From NCBI GenBank assembly GCA_038065335.1, contig JBBTRD010000013.1, positions 1 to 42,269 on the forward strand: a stretch of DNA of 42,269 nt, given 5' to 3'. The notes under the pieces were generated by a model, which did not search any database, was not told where the DNA came from, and worked only from the letters and a program-made list of their open reading frames with translations. Shown one piece after another: positions 23,296 to 32,000 of this stretch (position 1 is the first letter of the stretch; each line of letters begins with the position of its first letter). This stretch comes from 2-01-FULL-41-21 sp038065335. Its GTDB lineage: Bacteria > Patescibacteriota > Minisyncoccia > 2-02-FULL-40-12 > GWA2-44-9. The position numbers and the translations under genes were made by a program.

Positions 23296-23826
23296 GTGAA
23301 TTTAAATAAAGTCATTCTTATTGGTCGATTGACCCAAGATCCAGAAGCTCGGACCACCCCGAGCGGTCAGAACGTTACGACGGTCAATATGGCCACTAAC
23401 CGCGTTTGGACCGACGCCACAAGCGGTCGCAAAGAAGCCACGGAGTTTCATCGCGTTGTCGCTTGGGGAAAACTGGGCGATATCGCTTCCAAATATCTCA
23501 CCAAGGGTGGTCTCGTCATGATTGAGGGTCGATTACAGACCCGCTCTTGGGATGACAAAGAAACAGGCAAGAAACGCTACATGACCGAAATCATCGCCGA
23601 GAATCTTCAGATGGGTCCTCGAGCAGCCGGAACAGCCCCAGTTGCCTCATTTGAGCCGGGCTCATATAGACATCCGATTGAAAACACAAATTCTTCTTCA
23701 GTTAAACAATCCCCGGCTGAACATACTGTTGAACCGGAAATCCCCATCATTGATGAAAATGAACCCCTGAATGCTGGCGTCGAAGAGGACGAAATAGCAA
23801 TAAAAGAAAAAGATCTGCCGTTTTAG
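23296..23826 (+). CDS. ssb: Single-stranded DNA-binding protein
   Basis: SSB coats single-stranded DNA during replication and repair. The OB fold shows NKVILIGRLTQDPEARTTPSG, ATEFHRVVAWGKLGDIASKYL and KGGLVMIEGRLQTRSWDDKETG. A disordered linker leads to the acidic tail EKDLPF, which matches the DDIPF-type tip that recruits partners. I chose GTG 23296 because the OB fold begins there. Its stop codon is also the first base of a family A palindromic element. Confidence 0.95.
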   Translation: MNLNKVILIGRLTQDPEARTTPSGQNVTTVNMATNRVWTDATSGRKEATEFHRVVAWGKLGDIASKYLTKGGLVMIEGRLQTRSWDDKETGKKRYMTEIIAENLQMGPRAAGTAPVASFEPGSYRHPIENTNSSSVKQSPAEHTVEPEIPIIDENEPLNAGVEEDEIAIKEKDLPF

Positions 23827-23923
23827 TTGGAATCGTCCCTTCGCCCCAGACCCGGGGAACCAGTCCCGTCGGTTCCCCCAGAGGGGCCCCCTCCGCTACT
23901 GGGGCTTAAGGGACAATTCCAAC
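23826..23923. repeat. Large palindromic element, family A copy 3
   Basis: Outer arms GTTGGAATCGTCCCTT and AAGGGACAATTCCAAC enclose the same core (CCCAGACCCGGGGAACCAGT, CGTCGGTTCCCC, CCCCTCCGCTACTGGGG) as 6881-6985. The outer arms have no sequence similarity to copy 1 yet remain complementary to each other. It lies between ssb and rpsR. Confidence 0.9.
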
Positions 23924-23953
23924 TCTCACTAAATAAATTTTAAAAAAATAAAG

Positions 23954-24163
23954 ATGCATTGCAAATTATGCGAAGAAAATATTAGCCACATTGACTACAA
24001 GAATACTAAGTTTTTGCGCTCTTATGTGACCGCTCAATTTAAAATCAGCACCTCTCGACGCAACGAACTCTGCGCTAAACACCAGCGCATGATTGCCAAC
24101 GCCATCAAACTCGCCCGCTTCATGGTCCTCATACCCTACACAAGAAATCAAACTGTAAGATAG
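23954..24163 (+). CDS. rpsR: Small ribosomal subunit protein bS18
   Basis: This 69-residue protein is bS18 (CKLCEENISHIDYKNTKFLRSYV, then RIKISTSRR-like FKISTSRRNELCAKHQRMIANAIKLARFMVLIPY). Four ligand-like residues (CKLC, C and H of LCAKH) suggest the zinc-binding form. It closes the rpsF operon and converges on recA with only six bases between the stop codons. Confidence 0.93.
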   Translation: MHCKLCEENISHIDYKNTKFLRSYVTAQFKISTSRRNELCAKHQRMIANAIKLARFMVLIPYTRNQTVR

Positions 24164-24169
24164 AAACTT

Positions 24170-25261
24170 CTATTCTTTTTCTTCCGCCTCCGGCGCCATG
24201 CTCACCGGCGCAATTTCTTCATTGGCGGCCGCTTTGCGAACTTTGGAGACGATTTCGTTCATGATTTTTGGATTGTCTTTCAAAAATTGGCGAGAGCCTT
24301 CGATGCCCTGACCGATTTTCTCGCCATTGTAGCTAAACCAGGAACCGGCCTTGACGACGACACCATAACGGACACCGGCATTCACCACATCGGCATATTT
24401 GGAAATGCCTTCGTTATAAAGAATATCAAATTCGCAGGTTCGGAATGGCGGGGCGACTTTGTTTTTGACGATTTTAACTTTGGTGCGGTTGCCGACGATT
24501 TTCTCGCCCGACTGGATCTGGGCGGACCGACGAATCTCAATACGAACGGACGAATAGAATTTCAAAGCCATCCCGCCGGTGGTCGTTTCGGGATTACCAA
24601 ACATCACCCCAATTTTCATACGCAGTTGGTTTATAAAAATAACTGTTGTTTTAGACTTGGCGACAATAGCCGTCAACTTACGCAAAGCGTGAGACATCAA
24701 ACGCGCCTGCAATCCCATGTGCTGTTGGTCCATCTCGCCTTCAATTTCGGCCCGAGGCGTTAAGGCCGCCACCGAATCAATGACGACAACGTCAACCCCG
24801 CCAGATTTTACCAATGCCTCCACGATGTCTAGAGCCTGTTCGCCTGTATCCGGTTGAGAAATGAGAAGTTGATCTATTTTAACGCCAATCTTTTTGGCGT
24901 ATTCCGGATCCAAAGCGTGCTCGGCATCCACATAGGCGGCGATACCACCGGCTTTCTGCGCTTCGGATACAATATGCAAACAAAGGGTGGTTTTGCCGGA
25001 ACTTTCGGGACCATAAACTTCAATGACTCGTCCCCGAGGCACGCCGCCAACACCTAAGGCAATGTCTAACGACAATGAGCCAGTCGGAATGACATCCACA
25101 TCCACCTTGCTAACTTGACCCAAGCGCATAATCGAACCTTCGCCATATTTTTCCTGTAATTCCTTGACCATCATCTCCACATTCCGACCTCGGCCTTCCT
25201 GCACCTTAGCCGCCACCGACTTCTTACTTTCTTCCTTTTCTGTTTGCTTTTTGGGAATCAT
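24170..25261 (-). CDS. recA: Recombinase RecA
   Basis: RecA forms filaments on single-stranded DNA for homologous recombination and SOS signalling. It has the Walker A motif GPESSGKTTL, the family stretch AAYVDAEHALDPEYAKKIGV, Walker B VVVIDSVAAL, loop L1 EGEMDQQHMGLQARLMS and loop L2 NQLRMKIGVMFGNPETTTGG. A lysine/glutamate-rich extension of about 25 residues precedes the core. It is downstream of ftsK on the same strand, with 70 bases between them. Confidence 0.97.
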   Translation of the reverse strand: MIPKKQTEKEESKKSVAAKVQEGRGRNVEMMVKELQEKYGEGSIMRLGQVSKVDVDVIPTGSLSLDIALGVGGVPRGRVIEVYGPESSGKTTLCLHIVSEAQKAGGIAAYVDAEHALDPEYAKKIGVKIDQLLISQPDTGEQALDIVEALVKSGGVDVVVIDSVAALTPRAEIEGEMDQQHMGLQARLMSHALRKLTAIVAKSKTTVIFINQLRMKIGVMFGNPETTTGGMALKFYSSVRIEIRRSAQIQSGEKIVGNRTKVKIVKNKVAPPFRTCEFDILYNEGISKYADVVNAGVRYGVVVKAGSWFSYNGEKIGQGIEGSRQFLKDNPKIMNEIVSKVRKAAANEEIAPVSMAPEAEEKE

Positions 25262-25332
25262 GGAGATAGATTAAATTTAAGCTACCTTATAATACAAGAC
25301 TAGGAGATAAACACAAGTCTGGAGTAAGTCTG

Positions 25333-27549
25333 TTACACTTCATCCTCTTGTTCCGCTTCGGGCGTATCGGCGCTGATTAGTTCTGGATTGGGAGCCATGG
25401 AGGCCGAGGAAATGCCAGCATGTTCCATGCCTTCGGGCTTGAGATAAACCTCACGAGGCTTGGCGCCATCCCCCGGTCCGATAACGCCTCGATCTTCGAG
25501 GATATCGAGTAAGCGGGCGGCCCGGGCGTAACCAACCCGGAGACGACGCTGAAGAAGCGAGGCCGAAGCTTTGCCGGCTTCCATGACCACAAGTTTGGCA
25601 TCAGGATACATATCATCTTCAGTAGCATAATCACCGTCGCGACCGCCATATGAGGCTGGAGCGCTGAAATCAACTTGGAGCGATTGTTCACTGTTAACCT
25701 CAAGCGCGTCGCCCTGTTCTTTAAGGAACTTTACGACGTCATGAACTTCCGTTTCGGTAACAAGGGCGCCTTGGACTCGCCGAGGTTTGGCTGTATCGCC
25801 CGAAAGGAAAAGCATATCGCCCTTACCCAATAATTTTTCCGCGCCGGGCATATCCAGAATCGTTCGTGAATCAATCTGACTTGGCACGGCCAAGGCCATC
25901 CGAGAAGTAATATTGGCTTTAATTAAACCTGTAATAACTTCCACCGACGGACGTTGGGTCGAAAGAATTAAGTGGATACCCACGGCCCGAGACATTTGCG
26001 CAAGACGGACGATGGCCGTTTCCACATCTCGGCCATACGAAGCCATTAAATCGGCCAGTTCGTCAATTACAATGACAATCGCGGGCATAATTGGCTCGCC
26101 CCGGTCGGTCATCTTGGCATTATAAGAAAACATGTCTTTGGAGCCGACTTTTAAAAGTTGTCCGTAGCGCTGTTCCATTTCGCCGATAGCCCATTTTAAG
26201 GCTCCGATGACTTTTTTGTTGTCAGTGATAACCGGCGTAATCAAATGCGGAATACCGTCATAGAGCGTAAGCTCAACACGCTTTGGGTCAATCAGGATCA
26301 ATTTAAGCGCGTTGGGAGAATGTTTATATAACAACGAAAGAAGAATGGCATTAATGGCGACGGACTTACCCGTCCCTGTGGCTCCAGCCACCAACAAGTG
26401 AGGCATCTTCTCCAGACCGGCAAAGATTGGCGCGCCGGCTACGTCGCGACCCAAAGCCAACGGCAAAAAGTATTTGGATTTAATAAACTCGTCACTGTCA
26501 AACATGTTGCGCAAACCAATAATGGCCACTTTTTTGTTGGGCACTTCGATACCGACCAAAGATTTACCGGGAATCGGGGCTTCAATCCGAATCGGATGAG
26601 CGGCCAGAGCCAGAGACAAATCCGGATTCAAGGTACCGATACGCGAAAGCTTCACCCCGACCGCGGGACGCAAAGTGAATTGAGTGACAGTCGGCCCGAT
26701 CGACACCTCTCCCATCTCCACATCAATGCCAAAATTGGCCAAAGTCCGCTTGATAATCGTGGCGCTGGCATTAATATCGCCTGTCACCGCTTCTTCTTGA
26801 TCTTCATTCAACAAATCAATCGACGGCAGAGTCCATTTGCCCAGTTTAAGATTTTTAATCACAAACTCTTTATCGCTCATCGGTTCGGCTTTGGTAGCTC
26901 GAACATTAATTGGTGTAATAGCCGGTTTAAATTCTGGTTTCTTTTGGTCTACAATTTCGTTGCCTTTTTTAACAACCACGTCGGTTGAATCGGTTTCTTG
27001 GGGTGGTTTGGCAAAAAGACCCCCAATGGAAATATTTAAAGAAATAAGAATGGCGATCATGCTCAAAGCGATAAGCACAATTGTTGAAGCCGTGAATCCA
27101 ACGAAAGACAGTAAAGGGTAACCGAAAATGAGACCAAGATATCCGCCTTGAACGACTCGAGCTTGAGTATCGCCGCCACCAAAGATGAAGAAAATGCCCA
27201 GAAAAGTTAGGACGAACAATCCTGTTCCAAACACCGCGCTGAAATACACTCTACGCGAAAGCGATTTTATAAAAGAAATACCCAGAAAAATGAACGCTAT
27301 CGGAATAATGAAAAATCCCCAACCAAACAGGGATCGCGCGGTAATATTAAACAGTTCGCCGGCTCGGCCGGCCTTACCAACAAAACTTAGTAAACTCAGC
27401 AGAGCCAAGCTAAAGCTTATGATGCCCCAGATACTGTTTCTCGTCTCTTGTCCCAAATCAAATCTGGGGGGTTTATCCTCTTTTGGCGGTCGCCCCCGTC
27501 TTTTCGGTTCCCTGTCTTCGATTTCTTTATTCTTCCACGATCTTCCCAT
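25333..27549 (-). CDS. ftsK: DNA translocase FtsK/SpoIIIE
   Basis: FtsK pumps DNA through the closing septum. A basic tail is followed by about four membrane segments (residues 35-185, including IIPIAFIFLGISFIKSL and TASTIVLIALSMIAILISL). A short linker leads to the motor domain, with Walker A GATGTGKSVAINAILLSLL and Walker B AIVIVIDELADLM. The C-terminal gamma winged helix contains SASLLQRRLRVGYARAARLLDILE and binds orienting DNA sites. A 34-bp palindromic repeat lies about 60-95 bp upstream, identical to the one upstream of the neighbouring PaaX/Cas2-like gene. Confidence 0.96.
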   Translation of the reverse strand: MGRSWKNKEIEDREPKRRGRPPKEDKPPRFDLGQETRNSIWGIISFSLALLSLLSFVGKAGRAGELFNITARSLFGWGFFIIPIAFIFLGISFIKSLSRRVYFSAVFGTGLFVLTFLGIFFIFGGGDTQARVVQGGYLGLIFGYPLLSFVGFTASTIVLIALSMIAILISLNISIGGLFAKPPQETDSTDVVVKKGNEIVDQKKPEFKPAITPINVRATKAEPMSDKEFVIKNLKLGKWTLPSIDLLNEDQEEAVTGDINASATIIKRTLANFGIDVEMGEVSIGPTVTQFTLRPAVGVKLSRIGTLNPDLSLALAAHPIRIEAPIPGKSLVGIEVPNKKVAIIGLRNMFDSDEFIKSKYFLPLALGRDVAGAPIFAGLEKMPHLLVAGATGTGKSVAINAILLSLLYKHSPNALKLILIDPKRVELTLYDGIPHLITPVITDNKKVIGALKWAIGEMEQRYGQLLKVGSKDMFSYNAKMTDRGEPIMPAIVIVIDELADLMASYGRDVETAIVRLAQMSRAVGIHLILSTQRPSVEVITGLIKANITSRMALAVPSQIDSRTILDMPGAEKLLGKGDMLFLSGDTAKPRRVQGALVTETEVHDVVKFLKEQGDALEVNSEQSLQVDFSAPASYGGRDGDYATEDDMYPDAKLVVMEAGKASASLLQRRLRVGYARAARLLDILEDRGVIGPGDGAKPREVYLKPEGMEHAGISSASMAPNPELISADTPEAEQEDEV

Positions 27550-27608
27550 AATGCTAATTATTCCTTATTTATAATTCAAAATCAATACCCATATCACCCA
27601 TATCCCTA

Positions 27609-27642
27609 TTTATATATTAATACGATCGTATTGTTTTATAAA
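27609..27642. repeat. 34-bp palindromic repeat, copy between ftsK and PaaX/Cas2-like gene 2
   Basis: Identical over 34 bp to 28203-28236, with centre AATACGATCGTATT and flanks TTTATATATT and GTTTTATAAA. It sits upstream of ftsK and at the 3' border of the PaaX/Cas2-like gene. Confidence 0.95.
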
Positions 27643-28194
27643 TCAAACCTTGAACTTTATTTTCAAATCTTTATCGTAATCCATGTGGTCTATTGTTACA
27701 AATCTTGTGTGTTGTTTTATATTTTCTTCAAACAATAAATCTTTTAGAAATACGGGAATTGGGTAGGGATATATCCAGGCACTCTTTTGAAATTCTTTAA
27801 AACCGATAGCCCGTAAAATTAGTCGCAGATAATCTCGATGTTTTCGTTTTTTCTCGGGAATATCAAAAAATACTAACCGCCATTTGCCATCCCATTTTAT
27901 TTTTTCTTTTTTATATATACCAGTTTCAGCGTTTATATAAGCAAAAAATGCTTCTTTTTTACCTTGGTCAGTAAGATAATATAGACTATTTTTTCTTTCA
28001 ATTAACTTATTTTTCCGTAAATTGCATAAGGCAACATCGTAAGTGATTCTTCGTCTTCCGTAACAATATTTACGGGCATATTTGTGAGGAAAGAACACCC
28101 GCGCTGGTCCTTCTTGAATGCTCCATAAAATTGCCAAAATAGTTCTGGGCACAGAAAGAAGTATTTTCGCACTTTTGGCATTGTTTCCGAACAT
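27643..28194 (-). CDS. PaaX/Cas2-like protein 2
   Basis: The 183-residue protein shares its C-terminal half with protein 1 (WDGKWRLVFFDIPEKKRKHRD, IGFKEFQKSAWIYPYPIPVF, TRFVTIDHMDYD). Its N-terminal half looks like a winged helix (YDVALCNLRKNKLIERKNSLYYLTDQGKKEAF). The PaaX-type layout suggests a DNA-binding regulator with a Cas2-fold dimerisation domain. Identical 34-bp repeats lie 8 bp before its start and one base beyond its end, so the gene is exactly bracketed. No cas1, other cas gene or CRISPR is present. Very AT-rich. Confidence 0.75.
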   Translation of the reverse strand: MFGNNAKSAKILLSVPRTILAILWSIQEGPARVFFPHKYARKYCYGRRRITYDVALCNLRKNKLIERKNSLYYLTDQGKKEAFFAYINAETGIYKKEKIKWDGKWRLVFFDIPEKKRKHRDYLRLILRAIGFKEFQKSAWIYPYPIPVFLKDLLFEENIKQHTRFVTIDHMDYDKDLKIKFKV

Positions 28195-28202
28195 ATAGTC
28201 TC

Positions 28203-28236
28203 TTTATATATTAATACGATCGTATTGTTTTATAAA
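28203..28236. repeat. 34-bp palindromic repeat upstream of PaaX/Cas2-like gene 2
   Basis: Same 34 bp as 27609-27642. It overlaps the expected promoter region of the gene, as an autoregulatory operator would. Confidence 0.95.
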
Positions 28237-28271
28237 GTGGATAATTATAATAATTGGGATTCTTTGTAGCT

Positions 28272-28303
28272 TATAAAAAGAAAACGGCGTCCGAAGACGC
28301 CGT
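28272..28303 (-). terminator. Intrinsic terminator of the 28508-28744 cassette
   Basis: On the minus strand ACGGCGTC-TTCG-GACGCCGT forms a stem with a stable TTCG loop, followed by TTTTCTTTTTAT. Confidence 0.9.
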
Positions 28304-28403
28304 GGAAGTGGTTGGGGGTTGGTTTGCGGCTGTATCCCCCGGGGTCGCCAGCCTGTAGCCTACCTGTGCGCCGAGACTTCCCGCTCGGCGATTGATGGTT
28401 CAA

Positions 28404-28487
28404 CTACGCATTTAGTTTCCTTCTGCTTTTCAGGCAAGAAAGAGTTGGTCTCCGTCGCGGATCACCTTTCGGCTTAACCCGCGACAT
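28404..28487 (-). CDS. Possible 27-residue arginine/lysine-rich peptide
   Basis: An ATG preceded four bases upstream by GGAGG opens a frame of 27 codons encoding a very basic peptide (MSRVKPKGDPRRRPTLSCLK and seven more). It lies in the same transcript as the gene before it and ahead of the shared terminator. The rest of the 3' region (28304-28403) holds no frame I can support. It may be a real small protein or a chance frame in an RNA tail. Confidence 0.3.
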   Translation of the reverse strand: MSRVKPKGDPRRRPTLSCLKSRRKLNA

Positions 28488-28507
28488 GCCCCTCCGAGGC
28501 CAATCAA

Positions 28508-28744
28508 CTATCGACCGTGAAACGCCGTGACGCGCGGATCGAGCCGCGAGTCGCTGTCGGCCGCCGCCCCGACGATCCAGGCCCGGTAATTCCACCGCGC
28601 CGCCGTAACGGGTTTGATGCCCCGACGGGCCAACTGAGCTTTGGCCTGCCTCAGCGTCTCGACCTGGGTCTGTTCCCAGGTAGTCGCCGGTTTGATCCCG
28701 GCAACCATGAGCGCCGGCTTTGCGAAATCGAAGATGGTGGGCAT
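28508..28744 (-). CDS. Hypothetical small protein (stand-alone cassette)
   Basis: I chose ATG 28744 because AGGAG lies six bases upstream and the promoter is at 28824-28852. The 78-residue product contains PTIFDFAKPALMVAGIKPAT, TLRQAKAQLARRGIKPVTAA and a tryptophan-bearing stretch. It is small, basic and probably helical, and no family is recognised. Its GC-rich codon use contrasts strongly with the AT-rich PaaX-like gene beside it. The leader contains a hairpin (TCTGTC...GACAGA). Confidence 0.65.
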   Translation of the reverse strand: MPTIFDFAKPALMVAGIKPATTWEQTQVETLRQAKAQLARRGIKPVTAARWNYRAWIVGAAADSDSRLDPRVTAFHGR

Positions 28745-28823
28745 AGTTGTCTCCTGCAGATTGTGAAGTTCCTGACCGGCCTGTCTGTCGCCTGACAGAC
28801 TAAGCAAAGCTGATTGTATTTAC

Positions 28824-28852
28824 GGTATAGCATGTATTCAGCACAAAGTCAA
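28824..28852 (-). promoter_or_regulatory. Promoter of the 28744 gene
   Basis: On the minus strand TTGACT (28847-28852) and TATACC (28824-28829) are 17 bp apart. Confidence 0.7.
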
Positions 28853-28878
28853 TAGCTAAAAATGACCTCTTTTGCCAC

Positions 28879-28910
28879 CTTAAAACCGCCCTTTTAGGGG
28901 CGGTTTTAAG
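28879..28910. terminator. Bidirectional terminator downstream of rpoC
   Basis: CTTAAAACCGCCC (28879-28891) pairs perfectly with GGGCGGTTTTAAG (28898-28910). Each side gives a T-run, fitting termination of the rpoBC transcript. Confidence 0.85.
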
Positions 28911-28926
28911 TTATGATAGATTCAGG

Positions 28927-29045
28927 GGTCTGTATAAATATGGTTGAGTTTAAGGCGGTTTCGAGGAACGGAGTAAGCGATACTACAAGGTATCGCGGCG
29001 AGTACCGCAGAAACCAACGCCGAAATCGACCAGATTTATAAGACC
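28927..29045. repeat. Long inverted repeat between rpoC and its terminator
   Basis: Outer arms GGTCTGTATAAATATGGT and GACCAGATTTATAAGACC pair with few mismatches. The interior holds the perfect hairpin GCGATAC-TACAAG-GTATCGC and a GGCGGTTTC/GAAACCAACGCC outer helix. The whole stretch could fold as one cruciform or RNA stem. Confidence 0.75.
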
Positions 29046-29047
29046 TT

Positions 29048-32000
29048 CTATTCGAGGGTTTGGAATCCTGTTCCGGCCGGAATGAGGCGACCGATAATAA
29101 CATTTTCTTTGAGACCACGAAGATTGTCTTCTTTGCCCATTAGGGCGGATTCGATGAGAACTGAAGCGGTTTGTTGGAAGGAAGCGGCGGACAAGAAACT
29201 ATCGGTGGAGAGCGAGACTTTCGAGATACCCATCAAAAGCTGTTCATAGGTCGCCTCTCGTTTTCCGCCAGAGGCGGATCCGTCTTTGACGGATTTCTCC
29301 GATCTGATTTTTTCGTTTTCGTTTAAAGCCTTGCGTTTTTCGACAACCGATTCCGCCAAAAGTTCGGTGTCGCCCGGGTCAAGAATCTTCACGCGCGAAA
29401 ACATTTGTTTGGTAATCAGCTCGATATGTTTATCATTGACGCTATCGCCCGTTGGAGAATAGATACCGTGAACTTCTCGAACAATGTAGCGAGTGACCAA
29501 ATCAATATCATTGGTGGTCTCAAAGAGTTCGCGAAGATCGACGTTGCCTTCACTCAATTGTTGGCCAACGCCGACTAAATCACCCACTCCAACCATAACC
29601 GGAATATTTGGAATGAGAGCATACTCGCGTTTTTCACCGGTCATCGCCACTTCAATAATCATTACTCGCATTTTAGCTCGTTCTTCAATCGCAATAACTT
29701 TGCCATCGACATCAGAGATAACCGCTTTGAAAGATGGCGACCGCGCTTCAAAAATTTCCACGATTCTCGGCAGACCCATCGTGATGTCGGCTCCACCCGC
29801 GCCGGCCACGCCACCGGTATGGAAAGTGCGCATCGTGAGCTGGGTACCAGGTTCTCCAATCGCTTGGGCCGTTACAATACCAACCGCTTCACCAACATTC
29901 ACGAGTTCATTCTTAGACAAATCGTAACCATAACACAGACGACAAATACCATTGGCTGATTTGCACTTAACCACGGAACGAATTCGGATGGTGGAAAGTT
30001 TTAATTCTTCAATTTTTTTGGAAGTTTCTTTGTCAACGATTTTGCCTTTCTTGGCGATAATCACGCCGTCGGCGGAGACAACGTCATCCATAACGACACG
30101 ACCTTTAATGCGTCGAGCTAAAGATTCACCACTGAATTTAGAGTCTTCGGCGTAAAGAGTCAGCCCTTCTTTATCTTTGCAATCTTCATCAAGAATAACT
30201 ACGTCTTGAGCGACATCAACGAGCCGACGAGTGAGATAGCCGGCTTCGGCTGTCTTTAAGGCCGTATCAACGAGACCTTTACGAGCGCCGTGAGTGGAAA
30301 TGAAGTATTCTAACGGTTGCATGCCCTCTTTGAGAGAATTTTTAACCGGTAGCTCCATCAATTCGCCCGACGGATTAACCACGATACCGCGCATACCCAT
30401 AAGCTGGTCCAGAACGGACCACGAACCGCGAGAATTAGAATCAACAAGCATGAAAGCTGAATCGCTTGGCTTGAGTTGTTTTTTAACGAGCACCGACAAT
30501 TTTGCTTTGGCCTCGGTCCAAATCTCAATCGCTTTTGTTTTACGCTCGTGTTCAGTCAACAAGCCATTATCATAGGACGCGCGATTATCCTCAATGAGCT
30601 TATCAGCAATGGCAATAATTTCCGGTTTTTCAGACGGCAAGTGTAAATCAGCAAGAGTCCATGAAACACCGGACAATGTCGCGTAATGAAAACCAAGCTG
30701 AGTGATATTGTTTAAAAATCTAACCGTCACCGCTTCTCCACGTTCATCCCAAATATCCAATTCAATGTGTTTAAGTTCTCCTTTAGTCATTTTCTTATTT
30801 ACGTATGGATGACCGGCCGGCAGAGCTTGATTGAAGATAATTCGACCAATACTTGTTTCAAATAGTTCTAATTTCTCTTTAGCGTCGGGATTAGGAACTT
30901 TAATCTTGGCCTGAATATTAATAACGTCATTTTCATAGGCCAGCAGCGCGTCTTCAAAAGAATAAAATATTTTCCCCTCACCTTTGGCCCCGTCGGCCGT
31001 AGCCGTGAGATAGTAACAACCCAAAACAATATCGTTCTTGGCCGCCGCGACCGGTTCCCCGGTCGCTGGTTTCAAAATCGCGTGACTAGCAAGCATTAAT
31101 TCTCGAGCTTCGCGTTGCGCTTCATCAGTCAGAGGTAAATGAACGGCCATCTGATCACCATCGAAATCAGCATTAAAAGCGACGGTGGGTAAAGCTGGGA
31201 CCTTGATCGCTTTACCTTCAATTAGACTCGGCTTAAAGGCTTGGATGCCAAGACGATGCAGGGTTGGGGCCCGATTAAGCAAAACTAATTTATTAGTCAT
31301 CGCTTCTTCAAGAGCTGTCCAAACATCCGGTGTTTCTTGTTCAATTAAACGGCTGGCGGATTTAATATTGTGGGCTAATTCTTTACGAATCAAAATACCG
31401 ATCACAAACGGTTTAAACAATTCTAGAGCCATGCGCTTCGGCAAACCGCATTGATCAATTTCTAATTCTGAACCGACAACAATAACGGAACGGGCGGAAT
31501 AATCGACGCGCTTGCCCAGCAAGTTCTGCCGGAAACGGCCCTGCTTGCCTTTGAGCATGTCGGCGAGAGATTTTAAGGCGCGCTTTTGGCCGGTCGAAGC
31601 GGCGGTAGCGGACTGATTGCGTTTCATTGAGTTATCAATGAGCGAATCAACGGCTTCCTGCAACATTCGTTTTTCATTTTTAGTGATGACTTCCGGGGCT
31701 TTTAATTCTAGAAGGTGCTTCAAGCGATTATTGCGATTGATTACTCGACGATAGAGATCGTTTAGGTCGGAAGTGGCAAAGCGACCACCATCCAATGGCA
31801 CCATGGGACGCAAAGCCGGAGGGATGACCGGTAAAATACTGATAATCATCCACTCCGGACGAATCCCGGAATTTTGCATCCCCCGAATGAATCGCAATCG
31901 GCGCGACATTTTGCGAAATTCCAACGGATTCTTTTCGTTCTTGATTTCCCCTTCTAACGCGGGGATAATATCGTCAAAGTTTAATTCTTCCAGTAATTTT

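Noticed and set aside
27643..28194. CRISPR-Cas locus suggested by Cas2-like proteins
   Set aside because: Neither PaaX/Cas2-like gene has cas1, an effector gene or a repeat-spacer array nearby. The two flanking repeats are 560 bp apart and bracket the gene, so this is not an array.
28404..28595. 63-residue frame overlapping the end of the 28744 gene
   Set aside because: Its first half overlaps the better supported 28508-28744 gene in another frame. Only the last 27 codons, which have their own ribosome binding site, are kept as a low-confidence peptide.
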